A DNA stretch of 64,000 nt from Cognatundibacterium curvum (GTDB lineage Bacteria > Pseudomonadota > Gammaproteobacteria > Burkholderiales > Burkholderiaceae_D). Numbering within the stretch: position 1 is the stretch's first letter; the number at the start of each line of letters is the position of its first letter. A program made the translations under genes and the position numbers. Location of the stretch: contig NZ_JACOGD010000005.1 in assembly GCF_014284235.1 (NCBI RefSeq), positions 124,001 to 188,000 of the forward strand, in the 5' to 3' direction. The notes under the pieces are model-generated. The model saw nothing but the letters and a program-made list of their open reading frames with translations, did not search any database and was not told the DNA's origin. Positions 28,773-37,144 of the stretch are shown here, piece after piece.

Positions 28773-30074
28773 TCAGGCATTGGCTGCTGCTTTTTTATCG
28801 CGTATCAGCAGATATACACCGATCAGGAAACCCAGTACGCTCAGGCTACATACATAATAAGCCGGAGCAAATCTCTCGGTTTTCAGCCACAGCGAGACCA
28901 TCATCGGCGTCAGACCACCGAAGATCGCATAGGCCACGTTATACGAAAACGACAGACCGGTAAAACGCACGGTGGCCGGAAAAGCATTCACCATCACATA
29001 GGGTACCGCACCGACCAGACCAACTGAAAAACCAGCCAGTGCATAGGCGCCGTACAACGTGGACGGGTCTTGCAATACCGTAGAGTAGAAATAGTAAATC
29101 ACCGTGCCAAGCAGGCTGCTGCCCAGAATAAAGGTCCAGCCGCCTCCGATTTTATCGATCAGCCGTCCCGCCAGTATGCAACCCAGTGTGAGTGCAATTG
29201 TGGCCAGCGAGTTCGCCTGCAAGGTCACGGCCGGTGCCAGTCCCAGCTGCTTTTGCAGATAGGCTGGTGTCATCAGTATCACCACCACTATCGCGGCCGA
29301 TAACAGCCAGGTCAGCAACATCGATAAGACGACGGCGCTTTTATGATCCCTGAGTACGGTTTTGAGCGGGAACTCTGCTGCCAGCGCTTTTTTCTCTTGC
29401 AGTTCTTTGAACACCGGCGTTTCATGCAGCCAGCGGCGCAGATACATCGCGATAAAGCCAAACACACCGCCGACGATGAAAGGAATACGCCAGGCCCAGG
29501 CTTCGATCTCAGCCGGGCTGTAGCTGGTGTTAATCAGTGTCGCTACGATAGAGCCCAGCAAGATACCGGCCGTCAGTCCGGCAGTCAGCGTGCCGCAAGC
29601 ATAGCCGGTATGCTGACGCGGCACATGCTCTGCCACAAACACCCAGGCACCCGGTACTTCACCACCGATCGCAGCACCCTGCAGAATGCGCAAAGCCAGC
29701 AAAGCCAGCGGCGCTGCGATGCCTATCGTTGCATAGGTCGGCAGCAGACCCATGGCAAAAGTGGGTAAGGCCATCAGGATGATACTCAGGGTGAACATCT
29801 TTTTACGCCCCAACAAATCACCGAAGTGGGCCATGATGATGCCACCCAGCGGACGTGCCAGATAGCCGGCTGCAAAAATACCGAAAGTCTGGAACTGACG
29901 TAACCATTCCGGCATATCAGGCGGGAAAAACAGCTTGCCGATGACGACAGTAAAAAAGACGAAAATAATGAAGTCGTAAAACTCCAGCGCGCCGCCCAGT
30001 GCAGCTAATGCCAGTGTTTTCATATCCTGTCGGTTCAGTGGCCGTGCGGCCTGAGAGGTACTGCTGATTGCCAT
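28773..30074 (-). CDS. MFS transporter, metabolite:H+ symporter (MHS) family
   Basis: 433 residues, 12 membrane helices. MHS signatures: 'LGGALEFYDFIIFVFFTVVIG' at helix 1, 'FGIFAAGYLARPLGGIIMAHF', 'GDLLGRKKMFTLSI' (the MFS loop 2-3 motif), 'RILQGAAIGGEVPGAWVFVAE' and 'FGFIAMYLRRWLHETPVF'. Relatives import citrate, alpha-ketoglutarate, proline/betaine or shikimate. The substrate cannot be read from sequence. Monocistronic: its start lies beyond a 189-base gap from the NTF2-like gene and its end meets the fadH terminator. Confidence 0.92.
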   Translation of the reverse strand: MAISSTSQAARPLNRQDMKTLALAALGGALEFYDFIIFVFFTVVIGKLFFPPDMPEWLRQFQTFGIFAAGYLARPLGGIIMAHFGDLLGRKKMFTLSIILMALPTFAMGLLPTYATIGIAAPLALLALRILQGAAIGGEVPGAWVFVAEHVPRQHTGYACGTLTAGLTAGILLGSIVATLINTSYSPAEIEAWAWRIPFIVGGVFGFIAMYLRRWLHETPVFKELQEKKALAAEFPLKTVLRDHKSAVVLSMLLTWLLSAAIVVVILMTPAYLQKQLGLAPAVTLQANSLATIALTLGCILAGRLIDKIGGGWTFILGSSLLGTVIYYFYSTVLQDPSTLYGAYALAGFSVGLVGAVPYVMVNAFPATVRFTGLSFSYNVAYAIFGGLTPMMVSLWLKTERFAPAYYVCSLSVLGFLIGVYLLIRDKKAAANA

Positions 30075-30263
30075 TGCATGTCTCCTGGTTGGAATGGCTG
30101 CGCTTGGGCAGACAGACCATCAGCAGCGTATTGCAGCCTCAGGTGTGCCTTGCGCAGTGTCGTATTGGCAAAGCAGCATAACGAGGCTGACCCAGAATTG
30201 CAATCGTGGATACATGCAAGATTTTCACGCCAGCCAGTGCTGCACCAGGCGTCATCGACAAAT

Positions 30264-30695
30264 TTATTGATTCGCCGCTTTTTTCAGCAGGCGCATCAGG
30301 CCACCAAGAACCGGTAATTTTTCATACAATTCTTCAGCCGCATCCCAATAATCGCGGTGCATTTCAACCTGACCCTGCGCATTGAAGCGTACGTGAGTCG
30401 CACCGCGTATGCATTGCTCTGCGCGGTCAAATCGCTTCATACGGAAATAAAATTCCCAGCACAAGAAGGCCGTATTGTCCTGTAATACGGTGCTAGTGAC
30501 TTTAAAGCGCGGCTGATCGACTTGCACAAACATGTGCTCAAAAATGCGCGTGATGGCCGGCAGGCCACGCACTTCATTGAACGGGTCTTTAAAACTTGCA
30601 TCCGCACTGTAAATCACAGTGAGCTGACTCACCGTCGCCGGGCTGATGTGTTCAAAAAACTGTACCAGGTTATGCAGACTGGTCTGATAAGACAT
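30264..30695 (-). CDS. NTF2/SnoaL-like small protein
   Basis: 143 residues with the cone-shaped NTF2-like fold pattern: 'VSQLTVIYSADASFKDPFNE', 'IFEHMFVQVDQPRFKVTSTV', 'AFLCWEFYFRM', 'THVRFNAQGQVEMHRDYWDA'. The 'FKDPFNEVRG' and 'HRDYWDAAE' motifs are typical of the SnoaL-like proteins found next to SDR, DUF1365 and cyclopropane-synthase-like genes. It is the last gene of the lipid-modification run, 82 bases after the SDR gene. Binding or isomerising a small hydrophobic molecule is a family-level guess. Confidence 0.82.
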   Translation of the reverse strand: MSYQTSLHNLVQFFEHISPATVSQLTVIYSADASFKDPFNEVRGLPAITRIFEHMFVQVDQPRFKVTSTVLQDNTAFLCWEFYFRMKRFDRAEQCIRGATHVRFNAQGQVEMHRDYWDAAEELYEKLPVLGGLMRLLKKAANQ

Positions 30696-30777
30696 GTGCT
30701 ACTCCGGGAAAAATGGACATGTGTAAGGCAAATTGCTTCAGCGCTGAGATCTGTCGGCTGAGAACCCTGCGCATAGC

Positions 30778-31545
30778 TTAAAGTCCTGTGACTTTATGCA
30801 CCAGATAAAAATAACTACGGTACGGCAGTATGCGTGCCAGCCGCAACCAGTTGGTGAAACGGTGAGGAAAATGGATATGAAAATCACCGCGTTCCATGCC
30901 CTGTACAATCGCACTGGCCGCCTGAGGCGCCGTCATCAGCGCGGGCATCGCAAAGTCGTTGTTGGCGGTCAGCGGGGTATCGACAAAGCCGGGATTAATC
31001 ATATACACCGCGATATTTTTAGGACGCAAATCCAGAAACAGGGACTCACATAAATTGATCACCGCCGCCTTGCTCGGACCATAGGCCAGCGCCTTAGGCA
31101 GACCCGACAGACCAGCGACTGAACCAACTATGCCTATGCCGCCTGATTGCTGTCTGAGCAGCTCAGGCAACACCACATCGAGGCAATGATAAACCCCGCG
31201 AATATTGATATCGAGAATGCGGTTAGCCGCACCCAGATCAAAGCTGTCTGCCCGCATTTCATTGTAGGCACCAGCCACAACCAGCACCAGATCGATGCCC
31301 TGCCATTGCTGCATCAGACGCGCATGTACCGCGCTGACACTGGCTGCATCGGTGATGTCCAGCGGTGCCACACAGGCAGCGGAAAACGGTGCCGCCAGCA
31401 ATTGCAGTGCAGCTTCGTTGCGCGCTGATACGGCGACCCGCGCGCCACGCTGTAGCAACAGGCGTGCGGTTTCAGCACCGATACCGGTTGAGGCACCGAT
31501 AATCCAGATGCGCTTTCCCTGCCAGTCGTGGATGCGCGGGTTCAT
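30778..31545 (-). CDS. Short-chain dehydrogenase/reductase
   Basis: 255 residues. Cofactor motif 'IWIIGASTGIGAETARLL' (T-G-x3-G-x-G type), 'LVVAGAY' (N-A-G variant), catalytic Ser in 'GIVGSVAGLSGLP' and the Y-x3-K pair in 'ALAYGPSKAAVIN'. R-rich loop after the second strand ('VSARNEAAL') suggests NADP(H). Its start overlaps the DUF3833 stop by 4 bases, so it belongs to the lipid-modification operon. Substrate probably a fatty or polar lipid intermediate, by context only. Confidence 0.9.
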   Translation of the reverse strand: MNPRIHDWQGKRIWIIGASTGIGAETARLLLQRGARVAVSARNEAALQLLAAPFSAACVAPLDITDAASVSAVHARLMQQWQGIDLVLVVAGAYNEMRADSFDLGAANRILDINIRGVYHCLDVVLPELLRQQSGGIGIVGSVAGLSGLPKALAYGPSKAAVINLCESLFLDLRPKNIAVYMINPGFVDTPLTANNDFAMPALMTAPQAASAIVQGMERGDFHIHFPHRFTNWLRLARILPYRSYFYLVHKVTGL

Positions 31546-32120
31546 GGCCGTGGTCCGTCGCGTTTAGTGAAAGACAGGGTCACGCTGCCCAGATGCACAC
31601 CGAACTTACTCATTTGTGCGCGGTTCAGCATCACCTTGTCGTCCATCTGCACCATCAGATCATCAAAATCGACGTTGATGATGCGTCCATCCACCGGTAA
31701 GGCCAGCACATAATTCCAGTGCAGAGTATTACCGGAAACGATGCCTTGTGCTTCACCCACGACGTCAGGCGCAGTGCCAGTGAAGCGGCCAGGTCCGGTT
31801 TTTTTCAGCGTCCAGATGCGGGTTTGTTTGCTGCCATCGGAATAGCTGAAATCTTCATGCAGGGTGCCGGTATCACCTTGCCAGTCGCATTGCATGACGA
31901 CGGTAAAGCGTTTCACGATTTCGCCTGAGCGGTTTTGAAACATGCCCCAGGCATCCAGCTTGCCATTGAAGTAGCGCTGTAAGTCCAGCACTGGCTGTTC
32001 CTTCGCATACAGCGCGGGATCATAAGTGCTGGCGCAGGAGCTCAGCAAAACGGCCAGCGTCAGTGCGCCAGCCAGCTTCAGGCCGGGCAGCGCCCATGTG
32101 CGTTGCGGACGTGTTTTCAT
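31542..32120 (-). CDS. DUF3833 lipoprotein
   Basis: 192 residues. Lipobox 'LSSCAS' with Cys near residue 29. The mature domain fits DUF3833: 'LDLQRYFNGKLDAWGMFQNR', 'FTVVMQCDWQG', 'GTLHEDFSYSDGSKQTRIW', 'NVDFDDLMVQMDD'. The fold is lipocalin-like and recurs in loci with cyclopropane-synthase-like methyltransferases and DUF1365, so it could handle the modified lipid in the envelope (inference). It is 38 bases after the chalcone-isomerase-like gene and overlaps the SDR gene by 4 bases. Confidence 0.87.
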   Translation of the reverse strand: MKTRPQRTWALPGLKLAGALTLAVLLSSCASTYDPALYAKEQPVLDLQRYFNGKLDAWGMFQNRSGEIVKRFTVVMQCDWQGDTGTLHEDFSYSDGSKQTRIWTLKKTGPGRFTGTAPDVVGEAQGIVSGNTLHWNYVLALPVDGRIINVDFDDLMVQMDDKVMLNRAQMSKFGVHLGSVTLSFTKRDGPRP

Positions 32121-32158
32121 GTGCGTTTCCTTCAGCCAGTCAGTGAGCGTGTTCAGAA

Positions 32159-32797
32159 TCAGGGTGTAGTGCCAGCGTTGTTGCCATTACCGGCCAGTAA
32201 TTGCTTGCGTAAGGCCGGTGCGGAGGTATTTGTATGCAGCCAGATCGCAAAGAAAGCCTGTGCAAATTCGCTGTCTTTGACTTCAGCGAGCAGTTTTCCA
32301 TCCAGATAAAAACGTGCGCCATTTGGACCATCATAGATGCCGGTGATACGCGTGCCTTCTTTCACATCCGGGAAGATTTGCTGCATAGTGCTCAGCCATT
32401 GTTGCCGTTTTTCCGGTGTGCCGACCTGCAGTTTTTCCATTTCATCCAGACTGGCTTGCGCAATCTTTTTACCGACCAGACTACGCGCATAGCGCAAATC
32501 CAGCGCATAGCGTTTCAAATCGGGACGCCAGCCTTCCGGGCCTGTCCACAGACTGGCCTGATAGATCGCCAGTCCAAACCAGCGGTAGCTGCCGCTACCG
32601 GACAGCCGCGCCTTGCCTAACTCTTGCTGGATATGGGATGGTACGCTTTCGCTCTGGGTCTGCGCTGTAGCCGGAGTTTGCCCCTGAGTCTGACTGCTGG
32701 CATGCAGCGGACTGAAGCAGCTAAGCAGCAGCAAGCCAGTTGGCAGCCAGCGTCGCAGCAAGGCTGGCCGATGAGTGTGTATGGGTTGCGGTTTCAT
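32159..32797 (-). CDS. Chalcone isomerase-like exported protein
   Basis: 212 residues from ATG 32797, which overlaps the stop of the methyltransferase gene (ATGA); a longer frame upstream lies wholly inside that gene and is rejected. Signal peptide ('LLRRWLPTGLLLLSCFSPLHA'). The mature part matches chalcone-isomerase-like proteins: 'LSGSGSYRWFGLAIYQASLW', 'ALDLRYARSLVGKKIAQASL', 'ITGIYDGPNGARFYLDGKLL' and 'QAFFAIWLHTNTSAPALRKQ'. Bacterial members bind fatty acids or have unknown roles; plant flavonoid chemistry is not implied. Confidence 0.87.
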   Translation of the reverse strand: MKPQPIHTHRPALLRRWLPTGLLLLSCFSPLHASSQTQGQTPATAQTQSESVPSHIQQELGKARLSGSGSYRWFGLAIYQASLWTGPEGWRPDLKRYALDLRYARSLVGKKIAQASLDEMEKLQVGTPEKRQQWLSTMQQIFPDVKEGTRITGIYDGPNGARFYLDGKLLAEVKDSEFAQAFFAIWLHTNTSAPALRKQLLAGNGNNAGTTP

Positions 32798-34038
32798 CGT
32801 TTGCGCAGTGTGAATTGAGCGACATCGATATTCCCGGCGCGGAAGCCGGCTTCGCAATAGACCAGATAAAATTCCCAGGTTCGCAGGAAGGCCTGATCAA
32901 AACCCTGAGCCCGGATTTCCGGCAATTTTTCGAGGAAGGCCAGCCGCCATTCCTGTAAGGTTCTGGCGTAATCCAGCCCGAAGGTAAAGGTGTCTTCCAC
33001 CTCCAGACCGTATTCCTTCGCCAGTGCGTGGAAGCGTGCGATGGAAGGCAGCATGCCGCCCGGGAAAATATATTGCTGGATGAAGTCAGTGCCGTTGCGA
33101 TAGCGTGTAAACAAATCGTCGGCAATCGTAATGCTTTGTATGCAGGCGCGGCCGCCACGCTTCAGGTTACGCTGCAGGCAGGCGAAATACGAAGGCCAGT
33201 ATTGTTCGCCGACCGCTTCAAACATTTCTATCGAGGCGATTGCATCAAACTCGCCGCGTGCATCGCGGTAATCAAGTATTTGCAGATCGCTTTGCGCATG
33301 CAGTCCGGCACGCTGCAGCCGCTCGCGCGCAAAATGCAATTGCTCGGTAGAGAGTGTCAGCCCGGTCACGTGGGCACCTGCTTCACGCGTCGCCATTTCA
33401 GCAAAACCACCCCAGCCACAGCCAATTTCCAATACCTTGGCGGAAGCTGGCAATTGCAGCTGATTCAGGATGCGCCGGTATTTCATGAGTTGTGCATCAT
33501 GCAGATTGCCGACCTGATCGCCATCGAACAAGGCACTGGAATAGGTCATGGAAGGATCCAGCCACAGCCGGTAAAAATCATTTCCTATATCGTAATGCGC
33601 ATGAATATTTTTCTTGCTGCCGGTGCGTGAATTACGGTTGAACAGATGCTTGATGCGATACAGCAGGCTGCCCCACCAGGTGCCGTAAATCACCGATTCC
33701 AGCTGCGTCCGGTTGCGTGTGATCAGCTCGATCAGGCCGACCAGGTTTGGGCTGTTCCAGTGCCCGGCGATAAAGCTTTCGGCAAAACCGATATCGCCAG
33801 ACTTCAGTACAGAACGTATCATTTGCCAGTCATGCATATGCAGCTGCACATGACGGTTGCCATCATCGGCACGTCCAAAACAGGCACTTTGCCCGTCGGG
33901 AAAATGCAGGGTCAGGCTACCGTGCTCCAGCTTGCTCAACAGGTTCAGTACGATACGCATTTCAGCCGGAAAGTGGCTGGTATCCAAATGGGCGATGGCC
34001 TGGTTTGCGCTGGACAGGGTGGGGTGTAGACTGCTCAT
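32794..34038 (-). CDS. Cyclopropane-fatty-acid-synthase-like SAM methyltransferase
   Basis: 414 residues, close to Cfa length. SAM motif 'VLEIGCGWGGFAEMA', 'THFPDGQ'-type N-terminal domain, 'IASIEMFEAVGEQYWPSYF' and 'QQYIFPGGMLPSI'. Compared with my memory of E. coli Cfa, the bicarbonate-site Cys139 region reads 'MTYSSALFDGD' (Ser for Cys) and the His266 position reads 'CIQSITIADD' (Gln for His), while Glu239 and the late Cys ('FYLVYCEAGFR') remain. This subgroup may methylate rather than cyclopropanate an unsaturated acyl chain. It overlaps DUF1365 upstream and the chalcone-isomerase-like gene downstream by 4 bases each. Confidence 0.9.
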   Translation of the reverse strand: MSSLHPTLSSANQAIAHLDTSHFPAEMRIVLNLLSKLEHGSLTLHFPDGQSACFGRADDGNRHVQLHMHDWQMIRSVLKSGDIGFAESFIAGHWNSPNLVGLIELITRNRTQLESVIYGTWWGSLLYRIKHLFNRNSRTGSKKNIHAHYDIGNDFYRLWLDPSMTYSSALFDGDQVGNLHDAQLMKYRRILNQLQLPASAKVLEIGCGWGGFAEMATREAGAHVTGLTLSTEQLHFARERLQRAGLHAQSDLQILDYRDARGEFDAIASIEMFEAVGEQYWPSYFACLQRNLKRGGRACIQSITIADDLFTRYRNGTDFIQQYIFPGGMLPSIARFHALAKEYGLEVEDTFTFGLDYARTLQEWRLAFLEKLPEIRAQGFDQAFLRTWEFYLVYCEAGFRAGNIDVAQFTLRKR

Positions 34039-34892
34039 CGGCTGACCTCTTGTTGGGGTGGACTGGGTTTAGTAAAAAAAGGAACGCGCTTGATCCACAG
34101 ACGCAAAGCCTGCCAGTGGATACGCCACATGACAGCTAAAGTCATCAGGGGATAGCGCAGCATGACAAAGGCGATGTGGCGGTCACTGAGTGGCCCGGCC
34201 TGCCCGGATACGCTGGTGAGTAATAAAGGACCGGCGGCATCGTCGTAATCGATTTTCGCCAGATAGCGCGCTGCGGTTTGCGTTGAATCTGCAGCCTGCA
34301 TTTGCTGTGTTGCTTGACGGTGCAGGAAACGGAAACGATAGCGTCCCTGCACTTCGCAGAATGGCGACACATGGAATACTTTTTCAGCCTGACTTTCCTG
34401 ACCATTTGTCAGCGCGGCATCCTGCGCCAGTAAATACACATGCTTTTCACCGAAGGTATTATTCACCTCGCACAGAATCGCGCGCAATGCACCGTCCTGA
34501 CGGTGACAAAACCAGAATGAGACTGGGTTAAACACATAACCGAAAACACGCGGAAAGCATTGCAGCACGATCTCACCATCGGCATCATGTATGCCATGCG
34601 CATGCAGTAATTGCTGCGCCCAGGTCAGCAAGGCACCCTGACCATCGCCGTGATCGCGGCTGTAAAACGACAGGCAATTCCAGCTGTTGAGTGAGAACAG
34701 GCGACAGCCGGTATCTGCGCTTTGTTGTTCCAGATTTTGCAGTGGTATGCGCAGAAAAAACACGCCGTAACGGAAGGCATGCACGGCAGGACGCAAGCGC
34801 TGATGGATTACCACGCCGCGGCACAGTTCTATCTGACTCGCGCCGCGATTGGCTGTGGTGTGCGAGTTATCCATAGTCGCTCTGGCTTCCAT
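34035..34892 (-). CDS. DUF1365 family protein
   Basis: 285 residues with the DUF1365 pattern: 'LCRGVVIHQRLRPAVHAFRY', 'FLRIPLQNLE', 'LFSLNSWNCLSFYSRDHGDG', 'VLQCFPRVFGYVFNPVSFWF' and 'LCEVNNTFGEKHVYLLA'. The family is fixed in operons with an FAD amine-oxidase-like gene and a cyclopropane-synthase-like gene, as here, and takes part in an unclear step of membrane-lipid modification. No signal peptide; likely peripheral to the membrane. It starts 8 bases after the FAD gene and overlaps the methyltransferase gene by 4. Confidence 0.9.
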   Translation of the reverse strand: MEARATMDNSHTTANRGASQIELCRGVVIHQRLRPAVHAFRYGVFFLRIPLQNLEQQSADTGCRLFSLNSWNCLSFYSRDHGDGQGALLTWAQQLLHAHGIHDADGEIVLQCFPRVFGYVFNPVSFWFCHRQDGALRAILCEVNNTFGEKHVYLLAQDAALTNGQESQAEKVFHVSPFCEVQGRYRFRFLHRQATQQMQAADSTQTAARYLAKIDYDDAAGPLLLTSVSGQAGPLSDRHIAFVMLRYPLMTLAVMWRIHWQALRLWIKRVPFFTKPSPPQQEVSR

Positions 34893-34900
34893 ATTCAGAT

Positions 34901-36211
34901 TCAGGCTGCGGCCGACCAGGTGTCGCCAGTTTCAGAAGAAGCGACACGCGCCAGGATGTTTTTCGCCACATATAGTCCCGATTTCAGGCCATCTTCGTGG
35001 AAGCCATAACCTGTCCAGGCACCGGCAAACCAGGCTTGCCGCTGGCCTTGTAATTGCGTCAGTGCCTGTTGTGCAGCAACGGCTTTGCTGTCAAATACCG
35101 GATGCGCATAGTCGTAGCGTGCCAGTACCTTATCTGCTGCCGGTTCACGGATAGGATTGAGCGTCACGATAATCGGCGTCTCACAAGGCAACGGTTGCAA
35201 TTGATTGATCAGATAGTGCACACAGACACGTGGTTCAGCCCCATTTTCGCTTTCATAATTCCAGGCCGACCAGGCTTTGCGGCGCGTCGGCAGGAAGCTC
35301 GCATCGGTGTGCAGTACCGCGTGATTTGGCTGATAGCCAACCGCCGACAACACGCTGCGCTCTGCGCTGCTGGCATCTTTCAGCAAGGCCAGGGTCTGGT
35401 CGCTGTGGCAGGCGAAGACGACCTGATCAAAGCTTTCCATACCGCGTGTTGATTCAACGATCCAGCTGCGCTGCGCATTTTGATACACCGCATGGACCGG
35501 CGTTTTCAGATAGCTGTTGCTGATCACAGGCAGCATTTTTTCTACATACTGGCGCGCACCGCCTTTGACGGTTTGCCATTGCGGCCTGTCATTCACTTGC
35601 AGCAAACCGTGGTTATGGCAGAAATTGACAAAGGAGGACAAGGGAAACGCCATCATGGTTTCGGTGGGGCAGGACCAGATGCAGGCCGCCATAGGCAGCA
35701 GATACCAGTTTCGGAATTCGTCGCTATAGCGATGCTGATCGAGGAATTGTCCCAACGGTGTGTGGAATTCTTGCTGGCTGGCCGACTGGGCGAGTGCAGT
35801 CGTCTGTTGATTGAAGCGCAGAATATCGCGCAACATGCGCAGAAAGCCGGGATTGAACAGATTTCTGCGTTGTGCAAACACGGTATCCAGATTGGCTCCG
35901 GCCCACTCCAGCAAGCGTCTGCCTTGCGGCATTTTGACCGAGAACGACATATCGGTTGCCACAGTCTCTATCTGCAAATCCTGAAACAGCCGCACCAGAT
36001 TCGGATAGGTTTTGTGATTAAACACCAGGAAGCCGGTATCGACGCCGAAGGTTTTGCCTTCCAGATTGACATCGACAGTATGCGTATGTCCGCCAAAATA
36101 ATCGTTTGCCTCAAACAGGCTCACCTCAGGTTTGACTGCAAGTTTTGCCTTGGACAATTCGTAGGCGCAAGACAAGCCGGAGATGCCGGAACCGATGACA
36201 GCGATTTTCAT
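34901..36211 (-). CDS. FAD-dependent amine-oxidase-like oxidoreductase
   Basis: 436 residues. N-terminal FAD motif 'IAVIGSGISGLSCAYELSKA', then 'LFEANDYFGGHTHTVDVNLE' and 'GVDTGFLVFNHKTYPNLVRL', typical of the NAD/FAD-binding partner of DUF1365 and cyclopropane-synthase-like proteins; the C-terminal FAD motif is 'AWFAGAWTGYGFHEDGLKSG'. Likely a desaturase or dehydrogenase acting on acyl chains of membrane lipids. It is first in the operon that runs leftwards to the NTF2-like gene, and faces a TetR gene. A palindrome, TCACACCTTGATGTGA, lies 32 bases before its start. Confidence 0.9.
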   Translation of the reverse strand: MKIAVIGSGISGLSCAYELSKAKLAVKPEVSLFEANDYFGGHTHTVDVNLEGKTFGVDTGFLVFNHKTYPNLVRLFQDLQIETVATDMSFSVKMPQGRRLLEWAGANLDTVFAQRRNLFNPGFLRMLRDILRFNQQTTALAQSASQQEFHTPLGQFLDQHRYSDEFRNWYLLPMAACIWSCPTETMMAFPLSSFVNFCHNHGLLQVNDRPQWQTVKGGARQYVEKMLPVISNSYLKTPVHAVYQNAQRSWIVESTRGMESFDQVVFACHSDQTLALLKDASSAERSVLSAVGYQPNHAVLHTDASFLPTRRKAWSAWNYESENGAEPRVCVHYLINQLQPLPCETPIIVTLNPIREPAADKVLARYDYAHPVFDSKAVAAQQALTQLQGQRQAWFAGAWTGYGFHEDGLKSGLYVAKNILARVASSETGDTWSAAA

Positions 36212-36242
36212 AGGGGCAGAGATCGTTGTTGAAGTTTCATTA

Positions 36243-36258
36243 TCACACCTTGATGTGA
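36243..36258. promoter_or_regulatory. Palindrome in the leader of the lipid-modification operon
   Basis: TCACA-CCTTGA-TGTGA, perfect 5-base arms, 32 bases upstream of the FAD-oxidoreductase start. Half-sites (GTGA/TCAC) resemble those of the second palindrome at 36395. It could bind the TetR protein encoded next door; the binding partner is not shown by sequence alone. Confidence 0.4.
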
Positions 36259-36394
36259 CGCTTAGTTTGCATTGCTGTTATTTCTTGCAGGAACGTTGTT
36301 ATTCGCGCCTGACGCCATCATTTTTTGTGTTTTACCCCGGATTTCCTGTGCATCTTGCTATGCTGGAGTAAAATATGACTATTAATTTCAAAAC

Positions 36395-36410
36395 GTGACT
36401 CATCAGTCAC
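36395..36410. promoter_or_regulatory. Candidate TetR operator
   Basis: GTGACT-CATC-AGTCAC, perfect 6-base arms with 4-base centre, in an AT-rich stretch 41 bases before the TetR start. Placement between the two divergent units is what a self-regulating TetR repressor would use. Confidence 0.5.
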
Positions 36411-36450
36411 AAAATATACTACAAAGTTTTATTTTGTGCAGAAAAATATC

Positions 36451-37074
36451 ATGCAGATAAAAATTCCCTTTAAAAAACAACAGTTTGATGCGCGTGAAGA
36501 GGCCATCATCGATGCCGTGAACCGGCTGTTATCGGAAAAAGGCTATGACCTGATGACCATGGATGATGTGGCCGATGCGGTGGGAATTGCCAAAGGCAGC
36601 CTGTATAAGCATTTTTCTTCAAAAGAAAAACTGGCTGCCGCAGCGCTGACCCGATTGTTGAATGCCATCGTGGCCGAGCTCGATGGTCTGTCCGCCGACT
36701 TGCCAGCGCTGGCGCAGATACGGCATATCCTGGCCTGGTCACTCAGACTGCGGCTGCAGGGCGGCGTGCCGCATTTACCTTCGACCAGCCTGACTTTGCA
36801 GCGCAGTCTGATGTTGAACCTGGAATACGTGATGGTGGCGCTGAAAGTGCATAAGCGCTTTCATGCCATGGTGGCGCGTGCGCGCGAACAGGGCGCACTG
36901 ACGCCATTGGTGCCGGATGATGTGCTGGTCTACACCCTGTATTCACGCGCCTGTGATCCGACCATGGAATTCCTGCTCAGGGATAAAAAATTCAGCCATG
37001 AACAAATCGTAGATGCGATGGTGCATGCGACCATAGGTGGATTTTTATCAGAACAGGCGCGTGCGCAGTTTTGA
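36451..37074 (+). CDS. TetR/AcrR family transcriptional regulator
   Basis: 207 residues from ATG 36451 (a GTG 15 bases earlier is possible; neither has a strong ribosome site). N-terminal TetR helix-turn-helix: 'REEAIIDAVNRLLSEKGYDL', 'TMDDVADAVGIAKGSLYKHF', 'SSKEKLAAAAL'. The C-terminal ligand domain is divergent, as usual. It is transcribed away from the lipid-modification operon and has operator-like palindromes in the shared 239-base gap, so it probably controls that operon. The ligand is unknown. Confidence 0.9.
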   Translation: MQIKIPFKKQQFDAREEAIIDAVNRLLSEKGYDLMTMDDVADAVGIAKGSLYKHFSSKEKLAAAALTRLLNAIVAELDGLSADLPALAQIRHILAWSLRLRLQGGVPHLPSTSLTLQRSLMLNLEYVMVALKVHKRFHAMVARAREQGALTPLVPDDVLVYTLYSRACDPTMEFLLRDKKFSHEQIVDAMVHATIGGFLSEQARAQF

Positions 37075-37144
37075 CTTGTGTCTGAATAAATTTGGTGAGC
37101 AGGCTAAGTCGAAAAAATGAATGTGAAAAGCTGACAGTGCTTAG

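Noticed and set aside
35480-36232. 250-codon frame opposite the FAD oxidoreductase
   Set aside because: Antisense shadow of a gene with clear Rossmann motifs; no supporting features.
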